Shown here piece after piece: positions 23,888-33,790 of a stretch of 64,000 nucleotides of DNA (position 1 is its first letter; every line of letters begins with the position of its first letter). A program made the position numbers and the translations under genes. Location: assembly GCF_018294505.1 (NCBI RefSeq), contig NC_057797.1, positions 121,773,116 through 121,837,115 on the forward strand. Direction: 5' to 3'. This DNA is from Triticum aestivum (Eukaryota; Streptophyta; Magnoliopsida; Poales; Poaceae). Under the pieces are notes generated by a model, which was not told the origin of the DNA, did no database searches, and saw only the letters and a program-made list of their open reading frames with translations.

Positions 23888-24060
23888 CCTTCATAGACTT
23901 CTTCTTCATGAAGCACAATCACTCTTGGTCACTGAACTTATGGTAGATACTTGAGGTGATCTTCGAACCTTTATAGACTTCTTCTTTGTGAAGCACAATC
24001 ACCCTTCACTGAAGAACTTGACACCTAACCTTCTAGAGAGTTCGCAGCTCTCAAGAGTAA
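23888..24060 (-). repeat. Fragment of an unclassified repeat with an internal duplication
   Basis: Two copies of a ~45-bp block beginning 'atagacttcttcttcatgaa' lie at about 23892 and 23971, separated by ~35 bases. The following 'cacctaaccttctagagagt' resembles the 57471-57510 part of the repeat at 56873-57985, so this looks like a fragment of that family beside the LTR of element C. Confidence 0.4.
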
Positions 24061-24502
24061 TATGCGGAGCGTACTGGACTTAGATTCGAGTGATGCTAAA
24101 TCACTATCTATTTCTTTCGCTCTGGGATTTTTCTCGGTAGATTTTAAACTCAAAATCTCTTGGAGTGTGTTGAAGCATGCCGCATTCAGCATAGACATAT
24201 ATCGATAGTGTGTTGAAGCATGCACTAACCTCAAGTTATCAAGGCACTGGCAGGAGCATCTTTGGCTCAGAATACACATAATTTGCAGTGCAAGAATGAG
24301 GGCAGCAAACAACACAAGCAAAGCTTACGATTCCTCGGATATTTACAACACACTTGGGCCAGAAAAGTATCCAGACTACTGAATACTGATACATGAACGC
24401 ACTGCTTATTTAAGCCAGAAATTTGAACCAAAATACACAAGAATGGTCTATAGACATCAACATGGGCCATCACAAGGGATGCATGCGACGGGGAAGTGAT
24501 GT
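24061..24502. other. 3' flank of the GEM-like gene
   Basis: There is no convincing coding sequence. It probably contains the 3' untranslated region and terminator of the minus-strand GRAM-domain gene ending at 24503. The exact cleavage site cannot be read. Confidence 0.4.
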
Positions 24503-25767
24503 CTAGGCGCCACCACGAGCAGCATCCTGGAGACACTTCACAGCGCTGTCATAGTTCACGAAGCCCATGAACCAGAAGTCATGGTTATCGACAGAAACGA
24601 CCTGGATGTACCTCTCCGCAGGGTTCTGTTGACTTGCGGTAGGAGTGACTGATCTCAGGTGAGGTACAGGTACAACTATCTGCGAAAACATGCAAATATG
24701 AATATGATCAGCTGCAGTATGAACAATTGAACATGATTCCTTTCGGTTTGCACGACCCGGAGGAGCAATAAAATAAGCGATGTTTCAGTGTCTTGTTTAA
24801 TAGCAAACCACTGCAGATCACATGCTCTGTTGTGATGCAATGTTGTGTTTTCTCTTCAAGGATAAGTATAAGTATGTAGTGGTACAGATATGAATAAATT
24901 TCGTTTCTAGACCATACAATAACTTTTTAAAGAAATTATAAGAACTACTGCACATCACGACGGGTACATACCTTGTAAATGGCGGACTCGGTCTTATTAT
25001 CCTCAGTGACATATGCCACGGGGCTGTCGCTACAGAATGCAAGCTTGGCGGTGGAGACGTACAAGACGCCCATTATCGGACCATGAGAGGTCGAGAGGTA
25101 GCACGCGTACGCCTTCTTGAGCTTCTCATCAGGCAAGCACTCGAACGTCTGCTGGAATATCTTGTCGTACCCTCCTTCCGATATGACCTTGGATACCTGA
25201 GCGATCCTCCCCATTGCAGCATCCGTAATGCTCGGCCCGGTTTTCACTGCACAAGTCCACACCACACAGGTTCATGGGTCAGCATGTATGGAGAATTACT
25301 GAACTGAAAGATGTCTAATCCGTTGGACGATGTGGTTCATCATCTTGTGCGGTATATGATGTTGTGTTGGGGAATCGGGGCACTCACAGTGCTGCCAGAC
25401 ATCGCCGGCGATGCCCTCGGTCTTGCGCGCGGCCTCGCTGAACCTCTTCCCCACCGAGCCGAACATCTCCCTCAGATTCTCCTTGGTGCCTGCAGCAATC
25501 AATTCCCCAAAAACATCAGCGCAAACACTAACCATGTCGGATCCAGTCTCGGAACAGGAGCTTGAGCAGCAGAGAGCAGGAGGCGAGGAGATAGGTAGTG
25601 GTAGGTGACTGACTCTTGGCGGGCGGCCCGGAGGAGGGCGAGGACAGCACGTAGGGGTTGGAGCCCGCGGGCGCCACGACCGGCGGCGGCGGCGGCGCGA
25701 GGTCCTCCGGGGACATGCGCGGGTACGCCGCGCCCTCCGACGGCGGGGCTTCGGGCTTGGAATCCAT
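24503..25767 (-). CDS. GEM-like protein with GRAM domain (ABA-responsive family)
   Basis: Four exons: 25614-25767, 25388-25489, 24972-25246 and 24503-24679. Introns are GT...AG, and splicing gives 708 coding bases, 235 residues. The N-terminus is Pro/Ser-rich and disordered. Exon 2 has the family block [12 protein letters not shown]. The GRAM domain starts near residue 116 (F-Q-Q-T-F-E) and runs to about 195 across exons 3 and 4 (marks [13 protein letters not shown] and W-F-M-G-F-V-N-Y). GRAM domains bind membrane phosphoinositides. Relatives include Arabidopsis GEM, FIP1 and GER5, linked to ABA response and epidermal patterning. Length and exon layout are normal for the family. The start is the first ATG of the frame that agrees with the family N-terminus. 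Function here is inferred from the family only. Confidence 0.9.
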
Positions 25768-26254
25768 GGGCGATCGGTAGGGAGGAGGAGGAGGAAGCGG
25801 GGACGGGGGGAGATCAGAAACGAGGGAGAGCAGCGGCAGAGTTGACGGCGACACGGCGACGCAATCAAGCGCGTGAGGCTATAATGGTGGGAGCGAGCGT
25901 CCAACTGGCACAAGTAACCGACGCGCTCCCATTTGCCGCGTCGACACAGCGTGACCGCAACCGCCCGTGTCGTGCCGTTGCGGTCGGCTGCCGCAAACTA
26001 CTGCCCGTTGTCCGCTGATGGCGCGCGGCAAACAGCCCCAACCTGCACACACACACACACAGCTAGTTTTTCCTCGTCTTTTGCCAGTTGAAATGCAGCT
26101 GACTACTGACACGCCACTAGAGAAAACAAAAAAAAAAAGGTAATGGGGCTGGCTTAGGGGTCAGCCCCAAACTTCGGCTCTCCCTCTTTCTTGGCGAGCC
26201 TGCACACATCAAGTTTTGGGCTCGATGCCTTTGCCGGCGTACCGCGGCCGGCCA
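25768..26254. other. Upstream region of the GEM-like gene
   Basis: This GC-rich sequence to ~26000 is likely the 5' untranslated region and proximal promoter of the minus-strand gene. I see no strong TATA box; a weak candidate (TATAGCC on the minus strand) lies near 25880. A short CA repeat sits at 26046-26060. There are no other supported genes. Confidence 0.4.
26046..26060. repeat. (CA)n microsatellite
   Basis: Seven and a half CA units in the putative promoter of the GEM-like gene. Confidence 0.85.
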
Positions 26255-27325
26255 CAGGGAGGAAATGATCATCCCTCGACAAAATTACCTTACCATTGCC
26301 AACCAAGCAGCACAATGATCCAAACAATTTCCGTGAGGTGGAAGGAAACCAGCAGAAAGTTAATGTTTCGTAGAACGAAATCAGCAGAAAGTTAATGCTT
26401 CAAANNNNNNNNNNNNNNNNNNNNNNNNNNNNNNNNNNNNNNNNNNNNNNNNNNNNNNNNNNNNNNNNNNNNNNNNNNNNNNNNNNNNNNNNNNNNNNNN
26501 NNNNNNNNNNNNNNNNNNNNNNNNNNNNNNNNNNNNNNNNNNNNNNNNNNNNNNNNNNNNNNNNNNNNNNNNNNNNNNNNNNNNNNNNNNNNNNNNNNNN
26601 NNNNNNNNNNNNNNNNNNNNNNNNNNNNNNNNNNNNNNNNNNNNNNNNNNNNNNNNNNNNNNNNNNNNNNNNNNNNNNNNNNNNNNNNNNNNNNNNNNNN
26701 NNNNNNNNNNNNNNNNNNNNNNNNNNNNNNNNNNNNNNNNNNNNNNNNNNNNNNNNNNNNNNNNNNNNNNNNNNNGTTTAAACAAGATATTCATGAAATA
26801 ACAGAGCGCATGGCATCATACTAGCTGAACCTTTTTGGGGGTATAAACCTACCACCAAAAGAACTGCCTACTGCCTGGCTAACATAATAACTGGAACTTG
26901 CAAAGAGCATAACAAATGATGACCTCACTTTCCCACTGCAAGCCCTCACAGGGCAAAGAAGACACCTAAAAATATATAGCAGAAACTAAATGGATTCTAA
27001 CTCAGCAAAACTCTGGCAGTAAACAAGGCATGATATTCAAGCTGATCGTTTACGAAACGAATATTCAAGCCTGATAGGTAACCAAACGCACTGTCTTCTC
27101 CAAACTTATTGTTAATAATGACTAATGAGGAGGTAATCTACATAGCGAGTAATTCTGGAGATGTTATCTTCTTAACAGAAAATGTGAACCATACGAATAG
27201 TACTGCAAAATATACATGAGAATACACCAAATCAGTTGATCAAAGAGAAGTGGGACTAAAAAGCGATGAGCATTACCCATACTAGGCCTTGGCCATAAAG
27301 ATGCCCACCGGCCAGGAAAATACTA
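26255..27325. repeat. Tandem duplication, copy 1 (interrupted by a gap)
   Basis: The copy starts in 'acagggaggaaatgatcatc' and ends in 'ggccataaagatgcccaccg'. It aligns in order with 27520-28614, with many substitutions and small indels, so the duplication is old. It lacks the SINE found in copy 2. No coding frame is supported, though the end resembles an exon end with a GTAATG donor on the minus strand in both copies. Confidence 0.75.
26405..26775. other. Assembly gap of 371 N
   Basis: The flanks read GCTTCAAA-[N]-GTTTAAACAAG. In copy 2 the matching place reads 'gcttcaaagtcagtatttaa' with only a handful of bases between. So the gap is either spurious or hides an insertion unique to copy 1. 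Confidence 0.9.
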
Positions 27326-27519
27326 GTTAATGCAAAGGTTAGTTGTATGATCGAATTATCTGACTACTGATGAGCCTCCTTTTCGAGACCAACAGACACA
27401 GAGAGTAACAGCAATTCGACAGACACAAAGATCAAATGAAAGAAAAACGAGGTAAACAAGGGAAACAGCACAAAGCTGTAATTACATGTTTGAAAGGTAC
27501 CAAAGATCATTAGACCAAA

Positions 27520-28614
27520 GCCAGCATAGGGAGGAAATCATCGCCCCTCGATACAATTACCAAATAAGGAGCACAATGATCCAATCAATTTCTAACGACG
27601 CGCAAAGAATTTTACTCAGGGAAACGATAAGCTTCAAAGTCAGTATTTAAACAAGATGTTCCTGAAATAACGGAGCGTATGGCATCGCACTAGCAGACTT
27701 TTGTCTCAAATGTATAAACCTACCACCAAAAGAACTGTCCGACTAACACAAGCGCAACTTTGGGAAGCACATAACAGATGATGCTCTCACTTTCCCACTA
27801 CAACCCTAACAGGACAAAGAAAAAAGGGCAGCCCCAGTGCATGTAGCTCCCGCTTGCGCAGGGTCTGGGGAAGGGTCCGACCACTTTGGGTCTATTGTAC
27901 GCAGCCTTTCCCTACATTTCTGTAAGAGGCTGTTTCCAGGACTTGAACCCGTGACCTCATGGTCACAAGGCAGCAGCTTTACCACTGCGCTAAGGCTCCC
28001 CTTCCCTAACAGGACAAAGAACACACTTGAAAATTGGCCGCAGAAATTAAATGGATTAATCCTTTGTAGTTTTTCTAAGAACAGAGCAAAACTCTGTCCA
28101 TAAACAAGACATGGTATTCGAGCTGATCAGTGACCAAACGCATATTCAAGCCTTGATAGGTAACCAAAGCAATGTCTTCTCCAAACTGCCAAAGCCTGAG
28201 TTTACACATAGTACGTCCTGTCACTGCGGCTGTTTCAGCAACACTAGTATTAAAGTATTAATAACAACTTTAAGCTAAGAGTTTGTTGCATCCAGCTCTG
28301 GCATATTAATGACTAATGAGGAGGCAATCTACATAGCTAGTAATTTTGAATGTGTGTAATCTAAAAAAATAAATTTTGAACATTTATCTTCTTAACAAAA
28401 ATGTGAACCAAAAGAATAGTACTGCAGTGTAACAATATATTACAATAAAAGAAATTGACAGTGGGAACAAGGTTAGATCACAATTTTTTATCCGGACAAG
28501 AAGCTACACATATAGTACATGAAAATACAACAAAATTGGTTCGTCAAAGAGAAGGAGAACTAAAAGAGACGAGCATTACCATACTAGGCCTTGGCAATAC
28601 AGATGCCCACCGGC
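27520..28614. repeat. Tandem duplication, copy 2 (contains an Au SINE)
   Basis: Homologous to 26255-27325 in the same orientation and order. Without the SINE and its duplicated target it is about 0.9 kb. It also holds an extra block around 28190-28300 that is absent from copy 1. The ~190 bases between the two copies (27326-27519) show nothing recognisable. Confidence 0.75.
27822..28003 (-). mobile_element. Au SINE (tRNA-derived)
   Basis: Read on the minus strand it opens with GGGGAGCCTTAGCGCAGTGG and ends GGGCTGCCCTTTT, which is the Au SINE known from Aegilops, wheat and other plants. The pol III A box (TAGCGCAGTGG) is at 27982-27992 and the B box (GGGTTCAAGTCC) at 27939-27950. A perfect 18-bp target-site duplication flanks it at 27804-27821 and 28004-28021. 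Copy 1 of the surrounding duplication preserves the empty site. Confidence 0.95.
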
Positions 28615-28871
28615 CACCTCTAACTCTGCCAGCAAGGATAAGGCCTTTGGAACATTGGCTGCAGAGCGACTGGCATGTAAGCAGGATTGCAGGAATGGTT
28701 CTTGATCCGTTCGTCATCGCTGGTAGAAAAACTCTTGCTCGGAGGTAGTGGCATGTCAAGGAAACACAGCAGCAGGTTTCGGGCTTTGATGAGAGATGGT
28801 GCCATACTGCCATCGACAACTCCACCACGCAACTCAGGCTCAAAGTGTCTGGTGCGCCGCAACCATACCAC
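28544..28871 (-). CDS. Possible exon of an unknown gene (hypothetical)
   Basis: An open frame at 28620-28871 encodes about 83 residues with no domain I recognise. A second frame continues to about 28544, and the end near 28580 has a possible donor AGTATG-GTAATG that is also present in duplication copy 1 near 27280. This could be the end of a gene whose downstream part was duplicated, or a chance frame. There is no function to propose. Confidence 0.2.
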
Positions 28872-28929
28872 CCTGGTAGTGTATCAGTATAGACAGCCCG
28901 ACAGGTTTGGTTTGAAACCCATACCAAAC

Positions 28930-29604
28930 CTGGTAAATGGAGCAGCTGTGTTGTTTGGTTCAGGCTACCTCAGCGGGTTTTGGAACCTGTGAAAAGCCCC
29001 TACAAGCTTTGGCGGTTAGCCCCTTATAAACCATCTTTGTCGTGGACATGCTCATCTTAAAACCTAGTGAAGATGGCATTTCTCCTTGCTGGATTTATGA
29101 ACATCCCATCTTTGATGTCAACACTCCAACTGTTTAGTTTATCTGAAGATACATACCACTACATGTCAAAATATCCGCAACTCTTTAAGGATGCTGAATT
29201 GTCGTACCACATGAAATTTGAAGATGCCACTTAACCAAGAGTCTGACAAATAAGTGTGTGAGCAAGATTTGATCATTTGAGTATGTACGTTTACTCTCAC
29301 ATGTCATTGCTTTCAGCTTTGCCTTGGATGATATAGACTGCACTGGTACATTGAGAAGAGAAGAGCAGATTAAGCAATCCTGCATTAATCATGAGGGTAA
29401 TAGGTACATAACATGCAATGACTATAATATGGTTATTTCTCATAATTTAGGATATCGGCCAGCTGAAAGTAATATACTAACACCCATACTCCAGCAATGG
29501 ACGAAAATATCAAAGACATTTAGCAGATTTAGACTAACCGAACATATATTAGATTTCAAATATGAAGGCAACATACACGCAAGCACCTGAATTGGGATCA
29601 GAGC
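28930..29604. other. Intergenic region downstream of the PPR gene
   Basis: This AT-rich sequence has only short frames. It should contain the 3' untranslated region of the minus-strand PPR gene; several AATAAA-like stretches are possible but none stands out. Confidence 0.4.
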
Positions 29605-31494
29605 TCAGCAAGGAGCAGGGGATTCAGGTTTGGTGCATTGTTTTTGTAGCATATTCATTACATCATGGGGCAAAATGGCATCGCCTTTTGATATTTCTTT
29701 ATCAAAACCAGGCAAGCTCTGCAATAACTCTTGCCCTTCAATGCTTGCCCCAAGAGAAGTGACAATAGTTGAAATAATTTTAGGATCAAGTGCTACACCC
29801 TTGGCTGTCATTTCACGAGTTAACTCAAGAACCTTCTCGGTGTCGCCTTCAGCTCCATAACCTTGGATCAGTGAATCAAATACAGCAACGTCAGGCACAA
29901 AGCCACTTGCTTTCATCTGTTTAAGCACCCGCTCCGCCGCTGCCAGGTCTCCAGATTTTGCAAACATGTTGATTGGGATAGAATATGTCACAGCATCAGG
30001 AATCAGTCCCTCATCAATCATATCTTTAAGAAACTCTTCTGCAATTTTCTTCTCCCCTGATTTGAAAGCACCATGGACCATAGTGCTATATGCAGCAGCA
30101 TCTAATTTGCAGTTCATATACATTTCATTGAACAAATCCCTAGCCTGCCCCATCATGCCTTGATCACACATAGCTTTAAGCAAAGGAATATAGTGAACTG
30201 GCTCAGGCTCCATCCCTTGACGTCTCATTTCAGACAAGAGGCTTTCCGCACGTTCAACTTGCCGCATTTTACAGAAGCCATTTATCAATATGCTATAGGT
30301 GAACGAATCAGGCTGCAGTCCAGAACTAGCCATCTCATCCTTCAGCTTCATGGCCTTCTTTACCTTGTGGACTCTAAGGAGTCCACCAATTAGCAGGTTA
30401 AATGTCACCAAGTTACACCTGCATCCATTCTCAGCCATCATGGCACGGACCTCAAACGCTTGCCGCATCCAACCAATCTTACAAAGTCCATGTATAACCG
30501 AGTTGAATGTCATCAAGTCAGGCCTAACTTTAGTTTCACCTTGCATCATCTCCTCTAGCAACGCCATCACCTCATCCATCTCAAGCACACTAGATAGCCC
30601 TGTGATGAGTGTGTTATATGTCACAACATCTGGTTGCACGCCCTTCTCCAGCATATTCATCCGCAAATCGAGCGCCTCCCTCACAGACCCTTCCTTGCAC
30701 ATGGAATTGATCAGCACATTGTAGGTCACCACGTTTGGCTCCAACCCCCGCTCCGCCATCATTTCCATCACCCGCGCTGCCTTTGTTACCTTCCCGTGTC
30801 TACACAGGCTATCGATCAAACTAGTGTACATCACAACATCGGGCTCAATACCCTTGTCAGACATTTCTTCGAACACCTTGCCTACGCTTTCCCACCTCCC
30901 GGTCTTGCAGTACCCATGGAGTAAAGAACTGTACACAACCACGTTGGGCTCGATACCACTCTCGCACATCTCATTCAGCAGCTCCACGGCCTTGTCAACG
31001 TCCGCGGCGTCGCACAGCCCACGGATGAGCGTGCCGTAGGTGACCACGTCGGGGCGGACGCCGCAGTCCTGCATGGACCGAAGCAGCCCGACGGCCTGGC
31101 CCGCGCGACGGTCGGCGCAGAGCGCGCGCATGAGGGTGGTGTAGGAGATGGCGTTGGGGCGGCAGGCGAGGCGGGGCTCGTGCGACATGACGCGGAGGAG
31201 GAAGAGCGCGGCGTCGAGGCAGCCCTGGCGGCAGAGCGCGGCGAGGACGGTGTTGTAGGAGACGGCGTCGCGGACGGAGGGGAGCGCCGAGAGGAGGGCG
31301 GGGGACTCCGGGAGAGGCAGCAGGCGGAGGTGGCGGTTGAGGCGCGCCGCGGCCTCGGCGCGGCCCCGGCGGAGGAGGACGGCGAGGTAGGGCGCGGCGC
31401 GCCTCGGGGGCGTCCGGGACGAGGCGGACGCGACGGAGGCCGCGACAGCGACGAGGGCGCGGAGGACGCCGGTGCCCGCGTGCTTCCTCGTCAT
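29605..31494 (-). CDS. P-class pentatricopeptide repeat (PPR) protein
   Basis: Single exon, 629 residues, stop TGA at 29605-29607. The frame stays open further upstream, but the ATG at 31494 is its first ATG. I count about 15 consecutive 35-residue PPR motifs, each with the helix-A pattern D/N-V-V-T-Y-x-x-L-I, from roughly residue 75 to 610. There are no E, DYW or SMR domains, so it is P-class. PPR proteins bind organellar RNA one base per repeat and govern its processing, stability or translation. The first ~50 residues are rich in Arg, Ala and Ser and poor in acidic residues, fitting a mitochondrial or plastid transit peptide. GC content is very high at the 5' end, as is usual in grass genes. 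The overall form resembles the Rf-like clade, but membership cannot be shown here. The target RNA is unknown. Confidence 0.93.
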   Translation of the reverse strand: MTRKHAGTGVLRALVAVAASVASASSRTPPRRAAPYLAVLLRRGRAEAAARLNRHLRLLPLPESPALLSALPSVRDAVSYNTVLAALCRQGCLDAALFLLRVMSHEPRLACRPNAISYTTLMRALCADRRAGQAVGLLRSMQDCGVRPDVVTYGTLIRGLCDAADVDKAVELLNEMCESGIEPNVVVYSSLLHGYCKTGRWESVGKVFEEMSDKGIEPDVVMYTSLIDSLCRHGKVTKAARVMEMMAERGLEPNVVTYNVLINSMCKEGSVREALDLRMNMLEKGVQPDVVTYNTLITGLSSVLEMDEVMALLEEMMQGETKVRPDLMTFNSVIHGLCKIGWMRQAFEVRAMMAENGCRCNLVTFNLLIGGLLRVHKVKKAMKLKDEMASSGLQPDSFTYSILINGFCKMRQVERAESLLSEMRRQGMEPEPVHYIPLLKAMCDQGMMGQARDLFNEMYMNCKLDAAAYSTMVHGAFKSGEKKIAEEFLKDMIDEGLIPDAVTYSIPINMFAKSGDLAAAERVLKQMKASGFVPDVAVFDSLIQGYGAEGDTEKVLELTREMTAKGVALDPKIISTIVTSLGASIEGQELLQSLPGFDKEISKGDAILPHDVMNMLQKQCTKPESPAPC

Positions 31495-31745
31495 GGCGGA
31501 CTGTTGGCGCGGCGGCGGCGGCGGCGCGGGTCGGCAAAAGAGCTGGTTGCGCGCGTGGGTTGTGACTTGTGACCTGTGACATGTTTGTCGGGAGGGCCAT
31601 GGCCGTATGTTGGCAGTTGGCTCGGCCTCGGTTGACAATGGTGGGCTAGCGGCCTTGCGTGAAGATGGCCTTCCGGGGCGTGGAGCATGCTGGGCCTATT
31701 CAAGTCCTACTCTTCTTTGGTTTTTTTTGCGGGTGCTTCTTTGGG
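31495..31745. other. Upstream region of the PPR gene
   Basis: There is no TATA box at a convincing distance, which is common for PPR genes. No other feature is seen in these ~250 bases. Confidence 0.35.
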
Positions 31746-32048
31746 TCTTTTCACACAGTACAAACTGAAACGCTCGTATATACGCATATACACTTAAAAA
31801 TTTCATGTGCACGTACACCCTATCTCTATGAGCACCTTCAAGAGACAGAGCCAGTGCATCATCTAAAATTATCGAAGTCACCACAGACGTCTTTGTAGCC
31901 GATGAGAATGTTTCCCCCCACTGCACAAACATCAACAAAAAAATTGGAATAAATCTACAAAAATGTGAGCACCAGTGTTAACTATAAGACTTGAATCCTT
32001 TAGTGGATTAGTTGCATCACAAAGAACCTCACCATTTGAGCTAGGCTC
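31746..32048 (-). mobile_element. tRNA-derived SINE-like element
   Basis: On the minus strand it begins AGCCTAGCTCAAATGG, with a pol III A box (TAGCTCAAATGG, 32032-32043) and a B box (GGATTCAAGTC, 31988-31998) 33 bases apart, then ~240 bases of body ending GTGTGAAAAG. The body is clearly related to 47087-47390 (shared blocks 'gtggygacttcgwtaat' and 'ggtgctcatagag'). It is a different family from the Au SINE. I could not define target-site duplications. Confidence 0.6.
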
Positions 32049-32114
32049 AGCAGTCCATGACCAAGGAGTGGTACCGACTGACCAATCTATGCTTTGAGCT
32101 TCAAATTTTTATTT

Positions 32115-33790
32115 CTTCTGAAAAACTCATTGAAGTTCAAATGCATGTAATCCCTTGCCAATTTATTTTCCTCCAGCAGTTCAATTGTGCGCAAGAGAAA
32201 TATAACGCCTATTGCGAGACCAATGGAACCCTCGCCCATGTCGCTCGTCGGGTGGGTCGGCCCAACAATGGTTTTGGCAAACCTCTAGGTCGAGTGGGGA
32301 CTAGTTTGGGGAACATTTTGTGCATTGTTTCACAAAATGCTAAGGGTCACTCATGGCAATCATTCAGGCTCCCATCGCCCACACTACACTAGGAAGATGG
32401 ACCGGCCCATCAAAGATCAAATGAAGCGAGCACACGATCGGTTTTAGGAACCTGAACTGTTTTTTTTTGTTCCCTGGTTTTTTGGGTTTCTTTCTGTTTT
32501 TCCTTCTTTTCTTCTGACTTTCTAATTCATAATTTCGAAAAATGTTTGCAATATCATAAATTGTTACCTTTTCAAATATGTTCTGGTTTTCCAAAAAAAT
32601 GTCCATGTTTTTTTAAAATGTCCAATGCCTTCAAAATTTGTGCGAACTTTAGTACATGGTTTGTTTCAAACAACCAGTCCAGGATTTCAAAATTGTTTAC
32701 ATTTATCTAAAAATGTTCGGGTTTTCCAAACAGTGTTATGAATTTCCCAATTTCAAAAAATTGGTCATCAAAATAAGAAACTGTTATTATTTTAAATAAA
32801 TTATTCTTGAACATTTTTATCAAATCTACAAATCTTTATTGGATCCACAAACATTTTTCAAATTCCTGAACGTTCTCTTAATTCGTCAACATTATTTGAA
32901 TTCATGAACATTTTTTATGAACAAATTTTCAAATCCTCGAACGATCTTTGGAGTCTCGAACATTTTTTCAAACTAGGTTTTTACTGTGTTTTTTACGTAG
33001 TTTGTTATTTTCTATTTATCTTTAATTGGCCTTCTCATTTTTAGTTTTGAAATTCACAAAAATGTCAAAACATCTTAATTTTAGTGTATGAACTTTTTCT
33101 TCCCAGCCATGAACATCTTTTAAAAATTTGTGTTCATGAACATTTTTCTAAATGGTATAAAGATCTTTTTTATGATTTTTTTTGTAAACATGATCATATT
33201 TATAAATTTCATGAACATTTTTTAACTATCAAGACCATTTTTTTATCACGTGAATTTTTTATGATGCCATTAACAAAATTTAAGTTCTACAGATATTTTT
33301 TGAAAAAAAATAAGTAAAGTAAATTTGTTGGAATACAAAACGTGTCAGGAAAGAGAAATTAAAAAGGAAAAAAAATGCAAGCTAGCTACTGCACTTAGTT
33401 ATAATCACAAGGAGAGGCGAGCACCTGACGCTCCCTCAACCATGCGCCATATATGTCTAAAAAAGATATAATTAAAATCAAGGCGATACAAAAAGGGCGA
33501 GTTCCACTCTCCACTCTCTATGCATTTTTTTTATAAAATCGGTTTCTAGGTAACATTCATTGTGTGACAGTGAAAGTCCAAAGGAGAGGGACTAGGGTAG
33601 CCATTCCTCGTCAGCAAGGTCAAATGACACTTCGTGTTGGATACTCAAAGTTGAATGTTGACGGTGCAGTATCTGCAAAAGGTGGAGATGATGACATGGG
33701 TGTCATATGCCATGACGAACATGCCATTTATAGGGGATCAACGACCATCAAGTTCCACTGCATTTCAGACTCAGCAATGTTACTTCTTTT
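32115..33790 (+). repeat. RNase H-bearing tandem unit, copy 1
   Basis: The unit starts near 'cattgaagttcaaatgcatg' (32129), passes through an AT-rich stretch full of GAACATTTTT-like words (32540-33330) and ends with an RNase H-like coding fragment (33640-33780). The same order of blocks repeats from 33791. Divergence is considerable, so the duplication is old. Confidence 0.7.
33640..33780 (+). pseudogene. RNase H-like (RVT_3) fragment
   Basis: The frame reads K-L-N-V-D-G-A-V-S-A-K-G-G and then G-V-I-C-H-D-E-H-A-I-Y, the start of the RVT_3 RNase H fold found in plant LINE-derived and reverse-transcriptase-like proteins (usual form K-x-N-V-D-G-A). It retains the first catalytic Asp of the N-V-D-G motif. 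It breaks off after about 47 residues where the next tandem unit begins. Confidence 0.6.

Noticed and set aside
26381..26794. Open frames across the gap at 26405-26775
   Set aside because: They consist almost only of N.
27837..28024. A tRNA gene on the minus strand (A and B boxes present)
   Set aside because: The boxes belong to an Au SINE with target-site duplications; the tRNA body does not fold past the head.
30995..31600. 201-codon minus-strand frame and 130-codon plus-strand frame
   Set aside because: Shadows of the GC-rich 5' end of the PPR gene.
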